A stretch of DNA of 64,000 bases from Homarus americanus (GCF_018991925.1 NW_024724368.1:6683808-6747807); one strand, 5' to 3'. Shown: positions 22,625 through 35,639, counted from the stretch's first letter. Made by a program: numbers and translations. The notes: generated from the sequence alone by a model not told the origin.

Positions 22625-22628
<4 letters not shown>

Positions 22629-22690
<62 letters not shown>
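22629..22690 (+). repeat. (TC)n microsatellite
   Basis: About 31 TC units; the overlapping Leu/Ser or Arg/Glu open frames are artefacts. Confidence 0.95.
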
Positions 22691-22694
<4 letters not shown>

Positions 22695-23295
22695 AACAAC
22701 TTTTATAACGTTATCCACATGAGCATCTTTCACTGTCGTGGCCTAACGCACTGCCTCCTCAATCTGACAAAAACAAAATTTTCTGACAATTAGTTGATTC
22801 AGACTACTGTACTTATCCTTACAGCGGTTATTGAAGGCGGAGAGAGAGAGAGAGAGTGTGTCATTTTCTTCCTAATATCCACCACTATACAATACCCATG
22901 GCCGCCCTCCCTGGTGCCTTCACCCTCTGCCAGTTCCTTTCCAATCCTCCATAATCCTTCCAGACAATAACCAGCTCAATGATTAATACACGCCCTTCAT
23001 AACCAGTCTTCCCTCTATACTACATCCTTAAATTCTTCCTTTGTTTACCTTTCCCTTATCACCATGTTAACTCATTACAGTATCTTACGTTAATCACCAT
23101 CCAGCTATCAGTAACCACACGCTGGCCTCCCACACAAGCTTGTTATATTAAGGTTTATAAATATCTAATGTATATGAATGTTATCCTCTTCTCAGTGTAG
23201 TGTTTTATCTTTCAACATTGTGTTTCGTGGTAAATGTTTATTCCTTATATATTTACATAGGTTTCCTGAATCTGAATGTTGGTGATAATGGTAAG

Positions 23296-23298
<3 letters not shown>

Positions 23299-23348
<50 letters not shown>

Positions 23349-23371
23349 TGTGTGTGTGTGTGTGTGTGTGT
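23299..23371 (+). repeat. (TG)n microsatellite
   Basis: TG units with one GTGAGTG interruption. Confidence 0.95.
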
Positions 23372-24568
23372 CAGCTGTGCTAGTTTGTATCCCTGTTGCT
23401 GTTTCACGCACACAAGCACGCCTTTGTTTCCGTAGCTGTAATAACGATAGAATAAATTACCTGTAAAATGAAATTAATTAATTAATCATCAGGTAACAGT
23501 AAACAAAGTTGAAGTATTTTCATTAAAGAGGATATCCCTAATACTGTACTTCCCAGTCTACCTATACAGTGGGGCCACGCTAATACCTCAGGTGCTCAGT
23601 CTAGCCATTCTCCACCAGCTGACAGGTCATGGCACTTTCCCGTATCTGATCATCTGGTCCTGACACAATGAGGAAATACCTACCTTCCCTTTCCACTGTC
23701 AACGGCACAAAGACACATACTCGCTGTCTCTCGCTCAACTCTCATTCTTTTGTAAGATGTTATCAGTAACAATCCTTTTTTTTTCTTTATGTTATCTGAA
23801 CTCAACAGATTTACCCCCTCCTCCCCCCCCCCCTCAAGATCAACCGTTCGTCTTTGCTGTTTATTGTAATCTCATCAATGTTTTGTTATTCTTTTGTGTA
23901 TTTTTTCTCAAGAGTTCTTACAGTTGCATTGAGGTCATGTGAGTCGTCTCATTGAATACATCTTCTACAGTAGATTACCTGACGGAGATGTTCAATACAC
24001 ACATAATCATTCCTTCTCCAGAATTATGCAACCCAACAGTACCATCGCTCTCATCTGAACTGAGCTTGACACTTACAGATCTGATTGTCTTTACTTTCTC
24101 TCCTCTCGTGTATGGAGACAGTGAGTCAGCCAGTGCCTTCCATTACAACACCCTTCCCTAGTACACCCACCCAACCCAAATGTCATCCTGCCTTTCCCAC
24201 TTCACTTTTATTCCTGCCACACGCTGACCCTTCCACTTATAACACCTGGTCACGTCTCTTGTGGAGGTAACGATATGCATTCTTATTATGTTCTATGGGG
24301 AATTATTCTACGGATATAAAAATGTATAATAATTGATCCAGGGAGAAACTGGTCTGTTAATGCCTAATAAGTGACTCTAAAACCCCGATATCTTGAGTGG
24401 TTTTTATAGAAGGATAAATCAGAGTCAGTACAAGACCTGACTATAGCAGCCATCTCTTGTGACATACAGCTGGTGAGTCCCTCCACTTAAGACCAGTCTC
24501 CGTCATCTTCATAAGGGCTTCACCTTCACTCACTTCCTGGACCGTGTTAATGATGTTGTCTCACCTAA
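23372..24568. other. Intergenic, no gene recognised
   Basis: Ordinary sequence with a C run at 23815-23833. Short open frames only. Confidence 0.5.
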
Positions 24569-24836
24569 CATACTTCAGTCTTCCTTAAGGAGATTTAAAG
24601 GTCGTTTCAGTCTTCCTTAAGGAGATTTAAAGGTCGCTTCAGTCTTCCTTAAGGAGATTTAAAGGTCGTTTCAGTCTTCCTTAAGGAGATTTAAAGGTCG
24701 CTTCAGTCTTCCTTAAGGAGATTTAAAGGTCGTTTCAGTCTTCCTTAAGGAGATTTAAAGGTCGCTTCAGTCTTCCTTAAGGAGATTTAAAGGTCGCTTC
24801 AGTCTTCCTTAAGGAGATTTAAAGGTCGTTTCAGTC
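24569..24836 (+). repeat. 32-bp tandem repeat, about 8 copies
   Basis: The unit starts CAGTCTTCCTTAAGGAGATT and continues TAAAGGTCGTTT. Copies are nearly identical and differ mainly by GTCGTTT versus GTCGCTT, partly alternating. Confidence 0.95.
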
Positions 24837-25399
24837 GTCCTTATATTTCATTAATGGTCTTTATTCTTCCAACAAGAGAACAGTCAAACTCAACAAGAAC
24901 AACTATCGCCAAGAACAAGAATTACTCACTCGACTTCCCTCCCCAGCACTTAACACCCACCAAGTACCACCATCACCGTCTCCCAGGTTAATGCTTCTCA
25001 CTCCTTATTTAATCCATCCCCTGAGGCTCTTACCAGACTCCAGCACAACAGTGAAAGTAACTCAAGATGTGTCGACGGCGAGGGATATGTAGAGCCTTAA
25101 AACCAAATACTACCTTAAGTTTTATTTATGAATTGTTATACGATCTGTAGGTTAACTCGAGTGTATGGATGGACACTAACTCCTTACTTAACGATAGACT
25201 CTTCATAAGACATAATGAAGTAATGTTGTAAGGTTTAGAAACTGTAATATCTACCTTAAACCTCATTCATCCCCCCCCCTAAATTAAACCCTTTGTACCC
25301 GATGACTCCCTTCTAATAATCAGCTAAATACAAACTTTAACTGTCCTGTATCCTGTAATCTAGAGACACATTACAGATACAACACTGTTAATATTAAGC

Positions 25400-25526
25400 C
25401 ATGAGAACACAATAAATTTCGGTGTCCATTCGCAACTGGATGGACTTGGGGGTGCCACGGAGAGAACCAGCGACCCTTATGGCAGGAGTTGAGCGCTGTA
25501 TCCACTCTGCCACCGCACCTCGCTAC
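25400..25526 (-). repeat. tRNA-derived SINE (copy 2)
   Basis: On the minus strand the head reads GAGGTGCGGTGGCAGAGTGG, with box A TGGCAGAGTGG (25502-25512). Box B-like GGTTCTCTCCG is at 25458-25468, 44 bases away. GTGGATACAG and GGGTCGCTGGTTC match copy 1 at 6000-6071. A body with a GTCCAT/ATGGAC hairpin follows. No pairing anticodon arm is visible, so it is not a functional tRNA. Confidence 0.65.
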
Positions 25527-25699
25527 TTCAAGTACACTCACCAACAAAAGTCCTTTCGCTTCACCTGAGTCTCTACGTTCATGAGGTGGCCGGTGAAGAG
25601 ACAGGAGTTTTGGTGGCGCGTGTACCTAGCTTGTGTATAGACAGTATATTTAAATCTTCAGAACCCAACATTTAAATTTACGACTTTACGAACACGACA

Positions 25700-26140
25700 G
25701 TTGCTGCTACTGGACAGATAACACACCTGGCTACTGCTACTTGACAAGATAACACACCTGGCTACTGCTACTTGACAAGATAACACACCTGGCTACTGCT
25801 ACTTGACAAGATAACACACCTGGCTACTGCTACTGGACAGATAACACACCTGGCTACTGGAACTTGATAAGATAACACACCTGGCTTCTGCTACTTGACA
25901 GATAACACACCTGGCTTCTGCTACTTGACAAGATAACACACCTGGCTACTGGAACTTGATAAGATAACACACCTGGCTACTGCTACTTGACAAGATAACA
26001 CACCTGGCTACTGGAACTTGATAAGATAACACACCTCGCGACTGCTACTTGACAAGATAACACACCTAGCTACTGCTACTTGACAAGATAACACACCTGG
26101 CTACTGCTACTTGACAGATAACACACCTGGCTACTGTTAC
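25700..26140 (+). repeat. 31-bp tandem repeat, about 14 copies
   Basis: The unit contains ACTTGACAAGATAACACACC and GGCTACTGCT. Variants include a one-base-shorter TGACAGATAAC and a GGAACTTGATAAG type that recurs every few units. Confidence 0.95.
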
Positions 26141-26175
26141 TGGTATAAGAGGCGGCAGCAGCAGCTTTATAACAA

Positions 26176-26222
26176 CTTAACTTAACCTAACCTGACCTGA
26201 CCTGACCTGACCTGACCTCGCC
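26176..26222 (-). repeat. CCTAA/CCTGA pentanucleotide run
   Basis: CCTAACCTAA followed by about six CCTGA units and CCTCGCC. Confidence 0.85.
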
Positions 26223-26454
26223 TACAATCTGTTGCATGTTAAGTGCTTAAGTTAAGATATATTTAACTTCTGTCACAAGGGGATTCTTTCCATAATTCAA
26301 CAACAAACTTCACTGATAATCAAGTCACTTCACAATAGCGAAACCTAATGGCGGGTTGTTGGTTGACAAATATGGGAGACTGGCTGGTGTTTCCTCCATA
26401 AAAATAAAAAAAATGAGAAAGGCGGTAAGACTTAACTTCATATATATTATTAGT

Positions 26455-26720
26455 GGTTAGGTTAGTATAGGTTAAAGTTAGGTTAGGTTAGTATAGGTTA
26501 AAGTTAGGTTAGGTTAGTATAGGTTAGGTTATGCCTTTATATTACGTTATAGAAAGGGGTCGGGTTAAAGTTAGGTTAGGTTGAGGTTAGTGCGTCAGGT
26601 TCATTGGGTTAGGTTAGGTTAGATCAAGCACGTCAGCCTCATTGGGTTAGGTCAGGTCAAGCACGTCAAGGTTCATTGGGTTAGGTCAGGTCAAGCACGT
26701 CAAGGTTCATTAGGTTCGCA
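26455..26720 (+). repeat. TTAGG-type compound repeat
   Basis: GGTTAGGTTAGTATAGGTTA units recur at 26455-26530. They pass into a longer unit of about 33 bp that joins CAAGCACGTCA, GGTTCATTGGG and TTAGGTCAGGT (26580-26715). Confidence 0.85.
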
Positions 26721-27939
26721 CTAAAACTAGATCAAGTCAATGTATTAGGTTCAGCTCGATAATTACCCCATAAGACGTTGGGTATAATTTTCTTACAACC
26801 AGTCTAAAGTAATCATGTCCAGTCGATCATTCTACACAACCGAACTAAAACTATCATCACTAATTTAATCTATTCTCTTCCATTACTAATTCGTCTTCTT
26901 ACCTATTCATTCTATCTATGTAGCTCTTACTCTATATTTACAACCGGGACTAAGGTAACTAATCTCCACTATGCAAATATTACCTCCCATTCTGTCCTTA
27001 CAAAGCCAAGTTTCTCCTCTAATATGTTAAGTCATCTGTTCCACACCTGTCAATAGGCCTTACCTTTACGATATCTTTACTGTCTAATCTTTTATCACCT
27101 CCCTTATGAGTCCCCATGTGTCTGTCTATCTGTCATTAATATCTCTTACTATTCCAGCCTCAACCATGTGATCCTTTCTTAAGAGGTTTCATTATTGTCA
27201 CTTGTCCAAACTATCAATTCAATATGTATCTCAGCCCCTACTTCAATTCTCTATTACATTGCTACATCAAGTTGTCTGGCTTATGCTGCTAGTGTGCGCG
27301 ACTCTGAGGACAAAAGCACAGTACAATTATTCTGTATAGGAGTCAAATTGGTGACTAATTGTTGAATTTGTGAAGATTAAGCATCCTAATTTATTTCACC
27401 TGATAATTAAACATCTTGACGTTACCTGGTGGGAGGATAGGATAGATCAGGGTGTTTAATCGAGCAGCTGAAAACAAAACAAAATGGAGTGCCTAATTTT
27501 CACGAGAACCCAATTTGTTTTCACCTTTCCTGGCCTCAGCTACACTTAAAAGCATTATGAACATACTGATTCGGGTTAGCACAACAGTGGGGGCAACAGG
27601 AGCCGAGAGTTGGACTGCCTGTGCCGTGCTCTCCAAAGCTGAGTGACCTGAAGACCTGTGAGGAGGTAGGGTTATATAAGTGCAGGTAAAGACCACTACC
27701 ACCCCTTTCCCTCTTACGCCACCACTCCGTCATCAACCTCACCGTTACAATGACATTTAAGAAGTGGTTTTGTTCTCCTCGTTACTTCACTGGGCAAAGA
27801 GACGAATTCAGAAATATTAAAATCTAGGGATACTGCAACAATTCACTACCTTTCATTTATACTTCCTTTTTAACCATTTATCGTCCGTAATCAGGTGTCC
27901 TCCACAATCGCGTGCTGAGAATCTAAGGATATAATACAC
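26721..27939. other. Intergenic, no gene recognised
   Basis: Unremarkable sequence. Short minus-strand open frames at 27493-27742 show no recognisable domain. Confidence 0.5.
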
Positions 27940-28247
27940 TGTCTGCATGTTCTTACATATCGCCACAGTTTTGAAGACAGAGCCGAAATTTGATGGGAAG
28001 GTGCGGGTGGCCCAGGGGATGGTCGTCCACTAACCTGTGTGCCTCCTCGTGGTTGAGTTAGTCACAGAGGGGTCGACCACAACCCCCCCCCCAACCCTAT
28101 CACATTCTCAGGTATAGCCTCACGGTGTTCAAACTCTTATCCGTATTAGCAAGTAGAAGGAACTCAAATTGGGAGTGTATTATCTAAATATTTCCGCAAT
28201 TTGTTTTATTAATAACTCGGGTGAAACTAATTATCTGAGCTAGTTAC
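27940..28247 (+). repeat. Dispersed repeat, copy A (pairs with 47771-48007)
   Basis: Shares CCACAGTTTTGAAGACAGAG, GGTGGCCCAGGGGATGG, GGGTCGACC, TATTAATAACTCGGG and a terminal AGCTAGTTAC with copy B. The GGTGGCCCAGG block resembles a weak tRNA box A, so a SINE origin is possible but unproven. Copy A has a longer middle than copy B. Confidence 0.7.
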
Positions 28248-28617
28248 TTTATATTACCGAGTGTCGTAATTACTAGGACACAGCGACACCCACCATATAT
28301 ATAGTTAAAAGTCGATAAGCTTACCATCAAATTATATATTGTATTACCACACACAGAAAAACAAAGTACAGTAAATTAAAAATATATTTATGAGACAGCA
28401 TGAATACACGAAGACCTGCTAGTAGGAATATAGTGACTGTCGGGTTTAAATTACATTGTGAAACTTTGTAGGAAAGAAATATAAGATGTACCAACACAAC
28501 GATAAAAACTTGTACTACCAACACCCACATTGTAGGAGGTCAGATCAAGCGTCCAAAACCAGCACCATGCCTTAATTGAAAACTGCGTGCGTAATGAAGT
28601 GTAAAGTTGACGATTAA

Positions 28618-28618
<1 letters not shown>

Positions 28619-28656
<38 letters not shown>

Positions 28657-28657
28657 A
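28619..28657 (+). repeat. (TG)n microsatellite
   Basis: Uninterrupted TG units. Confidence 0.95.
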
Positions 28658-28846
28658 TATAAATACCATAAGCAGTGGAAAGTGACAAAGATACTAATAA
28701 AAAAATAATTGAAAACAGGTTGAGAAATGTGAAAAAAAAAATGTTTAAAAAATCTGGCAAAAACTAGTAGTCAATGGTCACAAAAACACACAAAATATAG
28801 TGGTAACCAGTTAACAAGATCATTAGGTAGAGCAAGTGAATAAATA

Positions 28847-28935
28847 AGGTAAGGTAAGGTAAGGTAAGGTAAGGTAAGGTAAGGCTAATATAGGTTAGGA
28901 TATTATAGAATTGGATAGGTTAGGTTAGGTCAGTC
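28847..28935 (+). repeat. (GGTAA)n then GGTTA pentanucleotide run
   Basis: About eight GGTAA units, a short spacer, then GGTTAGGTTAGG units. This is a TTAGG-related variant array. Confidence 0.9.
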
Positions 28936-29129
28936 ATCTCCCACCACTACCGGTCCCTAAGCTTCACTAACCTGACGGAGGTGGCAGCATCAGTCATGGT
29001 ATCCTGCTGGCTGGGAGAATATCCTTTAGAGGAGCATCACCAAGCACTATCTTGGGTCCTGGTGAGGGCTGGCAGCAGGACGAGGTGGAGAGGAATACTC
29101 GCACCTGTAGAAGATAATTAATTGTATTT

Positions 29130-29180
29130 ACTTCTTGATAAACACACGCACACACACACACGCGCACACACACACACAAC
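29130..29180 (+). repeat. Short (AC)n with CG interruptions
   Basis: AC units broken by CGCACAC and CGCGCAC. Confidence 0.85.
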
Positions 29181-29367
29181 AGCGTTAACCTACTGACAGA
29201 AAAGATACGAAAAGTTAACCTAATATTTAACAATCTTGAGACATAGAAGACCCTTCATTAACTAAATATACCAAATAAAAACACATTTAGATGAAGAATT
29301 TTTTCCTTAATCCCATCGAGTAATTTTTCAAATGACTGGAATAAAGATAATCAACAAAAACTGGGTA

Positions 29368-29368
<1 letters not shown>

Positions 29369-29409
<41 letters not shown>

Positions 29410-29435
29410 GTGTGTGTGTTCGTGTGTGTGTGTGT

Positions 29436-29471
<36 letters not shown>
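29369..29471 (+). repeat. Interrupted (TG)n microsatellite
   Basis: TG units with CGTGTG and TTCGTG interruptions, about 100 bp. Confidence 0.95.
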
Positions 29472-29472
<1 letters not shown>

Positions 29473-31333
29473 CGCTCCCCTTATATTATTAATCACTCCC
29501 TTCACTACACAGTCTGACGGAGATTTTAAAAGGAAATAATACTGTTCCCACACATGCTTATTGACTTCAGAAAAAATTCCACGTCTCACAGCCTGACTGA
29601 TTCACAAAGGCACACCGGACATTAACCTGCATACATAATGTCTGAAATTTGTCGGGAGGAAATCGGCCCGACACCCCTGATCAAGTACCACTGCCATGCC
29701 TCTGTACACCTCCCAGTTGTCACGTAGAAATTTATATAACCAGTATCTGTCAGGCAGGATATTGGGTCGTTAAGGATCTTCTTTACAACAACACCTGTAA
29801 TTAATGTGTTGTTGGAGGTACTTTATTGAAGGGTTATCTTGTCAGGACACGTTGGCCAAGACTGCAACGCAATTTGAAGGCATCAGGACATTAAATACAA
29901 CTGGTAATGTTTCAATCGGTGGAAAAAATACTTTGTCCTCACACTCGTGGAAAATTAAATTAAACTATTAAATTGATCTTGAGAAAAAGGATCCAAAAGT
30001 GAGGAAAAATAATGCTTAAAACATGTCGTAAGTGCATCGATAATTTCAATACGTTCCTGCTTCCATATAGCGGGTAGAAATTTCGACAACGCCTATGACC
30101 CAAGACTCTGACCTGTAACAACCTGGATGTTGAAGGGAAACATGGTACAATAATATAAACACATACATCTTGAAGTTACAACATTATCCATACAACATTT
30201 TAATTAAAGTTTCTGAATGGATCTGTTTACTTTCTAGAGGCTAAACTGGGTAATTGGAAAGTGACTATCTGTGTACATAACTCGCACATAACTACTACTA
30301 ATACCCACAACACACTTTCCGGGGATCATTTGGCATCTATCGCTGGGGGAACAGTCTGGAGGGCGATGTTTACGAGTCACGAGGTACAAGGCGTACAAGG
30401 TTGGCTGTTACTCAGACAAGAAATCCAGCAGACAACATTGGAACTATCACCAGCTGTACGACTGCAGTATCTAAGCTATGCAAGTCGATGTTTTCATTTG
30501 CAAGAATTATTCTGTAACCCGAGGTTGCCATGCCTTGGTACACGATTTTGAACCGAGACGTAAAGGAGTTAATAAATCCCCTGTGTTCAAGGGGCAGCTT
30601 GGAGATTTGGCTTATGGATGCGCTCTAGTGTGCAATTCGAGTGCCCTGGTCAGCCATTTCAACAGAGGTGTTACAATGGACTTCACAGCTGACCAGCTTG
30701 ATAGAACACTATCTGCTGAGTCATCAGTGAGATAGGCTGCGTTGAGGTCAACATGAAACAGCAACAATGGTGACACTTTCCTGTGGTAAGGAAGGTCGTG
30801 CGAGGCTGAAGCGTAGGCAGGTGATCCAGGTCACCCCTGTGACCCGATTAATTGAGAACATCCCCCTTCACGGTGATGAGCTGAGTAATATGATTTAAGT
30901 TAATTTGATTAGACCGAGACAGTGAAATGCATTACTATTGTCATGAAAAATAATTAAACTTTTAATATTAGTAAAGCCAATTATTTCCTTGTTTTGAATA
31001 CTAGCTCTGAGACATTATGTTAAACTGTAGTAATTATAAGTGAACACATGGCGGCAACTTCACATTCAAGCTGGCCTCCTGAGACTCGGAGAATCGGCCA
31101 GATGCCTGGAAATCTTAAACCAAGGGTCGTGGACTATAATCTAGGCTACCTCGTGCAAACTATGTTCATTCAGCCTTTAAATGAATGAACTTTAATCAAC
31201 CTAACATGTAAATATAAGTAAAGTATCAATAAGGGGCGAAGGATCAGTTACCACACCTATAAGCAGATAAAATTCAACGGATCTAATACCCCCCAAAAAT
31301 CATGTGAATGTTTGGTTTGAATTGGAAATACCA
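29472..31333. other. Intergenic, no gene recognised
   Basis: Open frames of 85-96 codons at 30261-30735 overlap in different frames and show no recognisable domain or splice architecture. Confidence 0.5.
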
Positions 31334-31473
31334 TGAGAGAGAGAGAGTGAGGGGGGAGGAAGGAGAGAGAAGGAGAGAGAGAGAGAAGAAGGAGAGGGAT
31401 AGAAGAAGGAGAGGGAGAGAAGAAGGAGAAAAGGAGAGATAATAAAGAAAGAGGCAGAGAGAGAGAGAGAGAC
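31334..31473 (+). repeat. GA-rich imperfect repeat
   Basis: (GA)n with GAAGGAGAGG units of about 17-20 bp in the middle. Fully purine for long stretches. Confidence 0.9.
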
Positions 31474-31779
31474 TGACTCTTATTCGAAGACCCAAAAAAA
31501 GATTATCTTTTTCATGTTAAAGGTCACTGGTCCTGTTGCTAAAGGTGTTCCCGGGTGAGAGACGATCGTGTACGAGTTAAATAGAGCTGCAGGTTCTCCC
31601 CCAGACAACAACACACTTTCCCTCATCCTCGTGTCCCTGACCTGACAGTGTTGAGACCTACTTTTTGGAATCATAGTTAAAATGTGACATGTTATTGTGT
31701 TGTGTGGTGTGTGGTGTGTGTGTAATCCTGAAATTCAGCAGCATGACAACTTTCCAATGACATTAATTCTTAGGTCAAG

Positions 31780-32012
31780 AACCCTGGCCTCCTGATGCAG
31801 ATACTATCAAGAATCAAGAACCCTGATGCAGATACTATCCCTCCTGATGCAGATGGCCTCCTGATGCAGACACTATCCCTGGCCTCCTGATGCAGACACT
31901 ATCAAGAACCCTGACCTCCTGATGCAGACACTATCAAGAACCCTGACCTCCTGATGCAGACACTATCAAGAACCCTGACCTCCTGACGCAGACACTATCA
32001 AAAGCCCCGTAG
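31780..32012 (+). repeat. About 32-bp tandem repeat
   Basis: Units of CCTCCTGATGCAGACACTAT plus CAAGAACCCTGA. The last four are regular; the first ones are rearranged or truncated (GCAGATACTATC, ATCCCTGG). Confidence 0.9.
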
Positions 32013-32107
32013 GTCCTCAAAATACCGACTCCATCAATCTTCATTTTTTTATCAACGAAGCTTAAAATTACTCCGTGGGACAGGGAGATACCACCATGCC
32101 CATCCTT

Positions 32108-32262
32108 GTGTCTTAAAAGCTTATCTCTATTTGTTAAAAGTTTATCCTTTTTTGTTAAAAGTTTATCCTCATGTGAAAAGCTTATCCCTATTTGTCAAAA
32201 GCTTATCCTCGTGTGAAAGGGCTTATCCCTATTTGTTAAAAGCTTATCCTTGTGTGAAAAGA
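32108..32262 (+). repeat. AAAAGCTTATCC-type tandem repeat
   Basis: Seven degenerate units with alternating tails CTATTTGTT and TCGTGTG. Confidence 0.85.
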
Positions 32263-32384
32263 GTCTTAGCCATGCGTACATAGAACACCATCTTGTGTCA
32301 ACAGTTTCAATTAATTTCTTCTTTTTTAGTGAATGCGATATCACCAAGCCACGAATCTGCGTTGTCACTTATTGTACAGCTGTG

Positions 32385-32458
32385 GGTGAGTGTGGGTGTG
32401 TAGGTGGGTGTTTGTGGGTGTGTAGGTGAGTGTGGGTGTGTAGGTGGGTGTTTGTGGG
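32385..32458 (+). repeat. GTGTAGGTGGGTGTTTGTGG tandem repeat
   Basis: Two and a half units of about 36 bp rich in GTGGGTGTG. Confidence 0.8.
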
Positions 32459-32636
32459 ATCTATAACATTATGAGCTACACGGGAGATCTATTAGTGGAC
32501 GTGTTCTTCTTGGCCAACCACGAGAAACTTTCCTCCATATTCCTCTTATGATAATATAGTACAGCCAAGACAATACCCCACTGTTATGAATGGCATAGAG
32601 GTTAATGAATGCTCAGCACATTACTATTACTATTAT

Positions 32637-32645
32637 TACTATACC

Positions 32646-32703
<58 letters not shown>
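32637..32703 (+). repeat. (ATT)n microsatellite
   Basis: About 19 uninterrupted ATT units preceded by ACTATT variants. Confidence 0.95.
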
Positions 32704-32839
32704 TGTTTTATATTAAGTAACTGTTTATGAAGCTGAATAACCTGTCATTAAATCTTACTTATTTTCATATTAATTATTTGTATGTTTATATTCTTAAGAA
32801 GCTGGAAATACGAGTCAGAATAACGAGGTATTTTCCCGG

Positions 32840-33013
32840 CTACATCAATGGCCTGCAGGTAAGAGGTGGCTACATCAATGGGGCTGCAGGTAAGTGGGCA
32901 AGGGGGGGGGGGCTATATCAAAGGACTGTAGGTAAGAGGGCAAGAGGGGATTATATCAATTGGCTGCAGGTAAGAGGGCAAGAGGGGGCTATATCAATTG
33001 GCTGCAGGTAAGA
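32840..33013 (+). repeat. GGCTGCAGGTAAGAGGGCAA-type tandem repeat
   Basis: Five units of about 33-38 bp, each with CTGCAGGTAAG and TATATCAAT. The open frame across it is repeat-derived. Each unit carries a GGTAAG that could mimic a splice donor. Confidence 0.9.
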
Positions 33014-33317
33014 TAGCACATCACTCCGAGCTTATTCTGTGACCATGAGGGACCCGATGGTAAACATAAGTCGTGTATGGGGAGGAACCAAACACTCCCT
33101 GGCTCACGTGATTAAACTCGCACGACCAAGACTACAGATACCTTCACTACAATCCTTCTTTCTCTCGCGTTTCATGTTTGAGTCTCACTTCAGTTCTTCA
33201 TCTACGATACTTTCTCATTATTCTGAAGTATTATGATATGTGGTGTTGCCTATTGTACTTTTCATGGTTGTAGGAGGTAAAGGAATATTGTTCATAATCC
33301 TTTGAAGACGATTGTAC

Positions 33318-33720
33318 TCAAGAGGTTAAGATATCGTATTGAAGGGGTTAAGATATCGTATTGAAGGGGTTAAGATATCGCATTGAAGGGGTTAAGATAT
33401 CGCATTGAAGGGGTTAAGATATCGTATTGAAGGGGTTAAGATATCGTATTGAAGGGGTTAAGATATAGCATTGAAGGGGTTAAGATATCGTATTGAAGGG
33501 GTTAAGATATCGTATTGAAGGGGTTAAGATATCGTATTGAAGGGGTTAAGATATCGTATTGAAGGGGTTAAGATATCGTATTGAAGGGGTTAAGATATCG
33601 TATTGAAGGGGTTAAGATATCGTATTGAAGGGGTTAAGATATCATGCTCAAGAGGTTAAGACATCGTACTCAAGAGGTGAAGACATCGTACTCTTCAAGA
33701 CATCATAATCAAGGGGTTAA
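33318..33720 (+). repeat. 22-bp minisatellite GGGGTTAAGATATCGTATTG
   Basis: About 15 very regular units (period 22, closed by AA), flanked by degenerate edge units with CTCAAGAGGTTAAGACATCG. A few units have TCGCATTG or ATAGCATTG. Confidence 0.95.
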
Positions 33721-34029
33721 ATATCAACAATATAGAGCTCAGAGGTTAACCTTCCAGGCTACATCGTCACATACACTCTCAAATGACTTCACAGTGATCA
33801 CGTATCAACAAACAGCTGCCTCACCCACCCACCCTCTCTCTCTGTGTTTTATCATAGCAAAGAGACTTACCGCTACTCTTGTGTCTCACCGCGACCCGGA
33901 GAAAATCGATACCCCATGTCTCAACCTTCACTGCAACCTAGATTAAAAAGTAGATAAATAAATAAATAAAATGATGAAACTGGAGTAGAATTTTTGTGTG
34001 TATTTTAACAATGACTTTCACTACTGATT

Positions 34030-34030
<1 letters not shown>

Positions 34031-34079
<49 letters not shown>
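34031..34079 (+). repeat. (AG)n microsatellite
   Basis: Uninterrupted AG units. Confidence 0.95.
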
Positions 34080-34080
<1 letters not shown>

Positions 34081-35122
34081 CATTGACGGTACCGAGGTCA
34101 AACACTGAACTCAAAGGTCATGTCTCCACCGTATCATTACTTGTTCAGCTATTTTAACAAAACTTTGCAGCAAATTACTTTATGTCAAGCCTTACATGAT
34201 AAAGGAGACTGATTAATGATACAGGTTTTCATATATAATTACAGAGGTCAGAGTTCAAAATTGCCGTAAATTGCGGTGTTTTTGACCAGCCATTCATTAA
34301 TTTTCTACATAAATGCACTTAGATATTACTGCTAACTTACAAACCCCAAAAATATACACTATGGAAAGATTTATTCATTATTCATATTATACAACGTAGA
34401 AGTGAAATACATTTACTCAAAGTTCACGAAGAAATATAATTATACATTAAATTACTCCTGAATACCTTGTTAATTAAGATTTTTTCCACCTGTGAGATAC
34501 CTGATACCCAAGGCAGGTGAGGTACCCACCGACATGAATGGGATATTGGACCATAAGACACCATAACACTGTAGACTGGTATATCAGTTAACAGTTCATG
34601 GCGAGAGACAGTTAACAGTCTATATAGCATTACGGTGTTTAATCATCAGGCGATCCACAGACACAACTCAAATACGCAGAAAAATACGCACCTGATTTTC
34701 TCATTAATTTATAAAAGAAAATAAGGAAAGAACGAAAAGATAATTAAAAGACGAGAGAGAAAAAAAATAGACCCCAAAAATTGATGACTAGACACGCTGA
34801 ATATAACGGGTCTAAACATACACACTGGCTAGGGGACTATAAAAACCTTTAACCACATACGCAAACTTTATAACACAAGCCAACATTAAGCAAGACACTT
34901 TACCAATGACACGTACACACTCACGGGGCAATAACAGCCCCAGCAAGTTGTCTAAGTGGCGGAGAAGTGAGTATATCCCCTTAAGTGTAGCTAGATACAT
35001 TTTGGCTGTGTGACTCAAGATAAAAACAAAATTTAATTCTCCTCTGATACTTAGTGCAGGTTAGTCATACTATATATGCAAACTAGCCACGATGATAGGT
35101 GTGATAAGAGTAATCTGCGGCG
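34080..35122. other. Intergenic, no gene recognised
   Basis: Ordinary AT-rich sequence. Confidence 0.5.
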
Positions 35123-35137
35123 CACACGCATACACGC

Positions 35138-35169
<32 letters not shown>

Positions 35170-35176
35170 TACTTTT

Positions 35177-35213
<37 letters not shown>
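35123..35213. repeat. (AC)n-spacer-(TG)n inverted microsatellite
   Basis: An AC tract (35123-35168) and a TG tract (35179-35213) are separated by about ten bases (TACTTTTTA), so one strand can fold into a long AC/GT hairpin. Confidence 0.9.
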
Positions 35214-35214
<1 letters not shown>

Positions 35215-35639
35215 GCTGACTATTAATAAACAACTGGATTTACATATGTCCTTATATAGCCCAACTGAACAACTGTTATGATTTACAGTAACTAATATAA
35301 GCTCTCATCTTTACGTTAAAAGGTTCTGAAACCCCTAATAGATGAGTATTGTACACGGGACTCCCTCTGCTGGGGTAGTTATAGTTAGGTTAGGAACTTC
35401 TTCAATTAGTGTTGTCTGCTTCCATAATAATAATAAATAAGAGATACAATGTTTAGTATTCACGTTCATACAAATTTTAAGACTATTATTTTGCAGGTTC
35501 ATCAACGCCCCGTAAGTTGCCGCCACAGGTAAGTGATTTATAGCCAGGTGAACTTTTCTGTTGAGGGCATTAGAAACCAAGATTTATTACCCCACTAGGT
35601 GAAGGTGTTAGGAACGGCAGGTGAGAGTAGGCACAGAGG

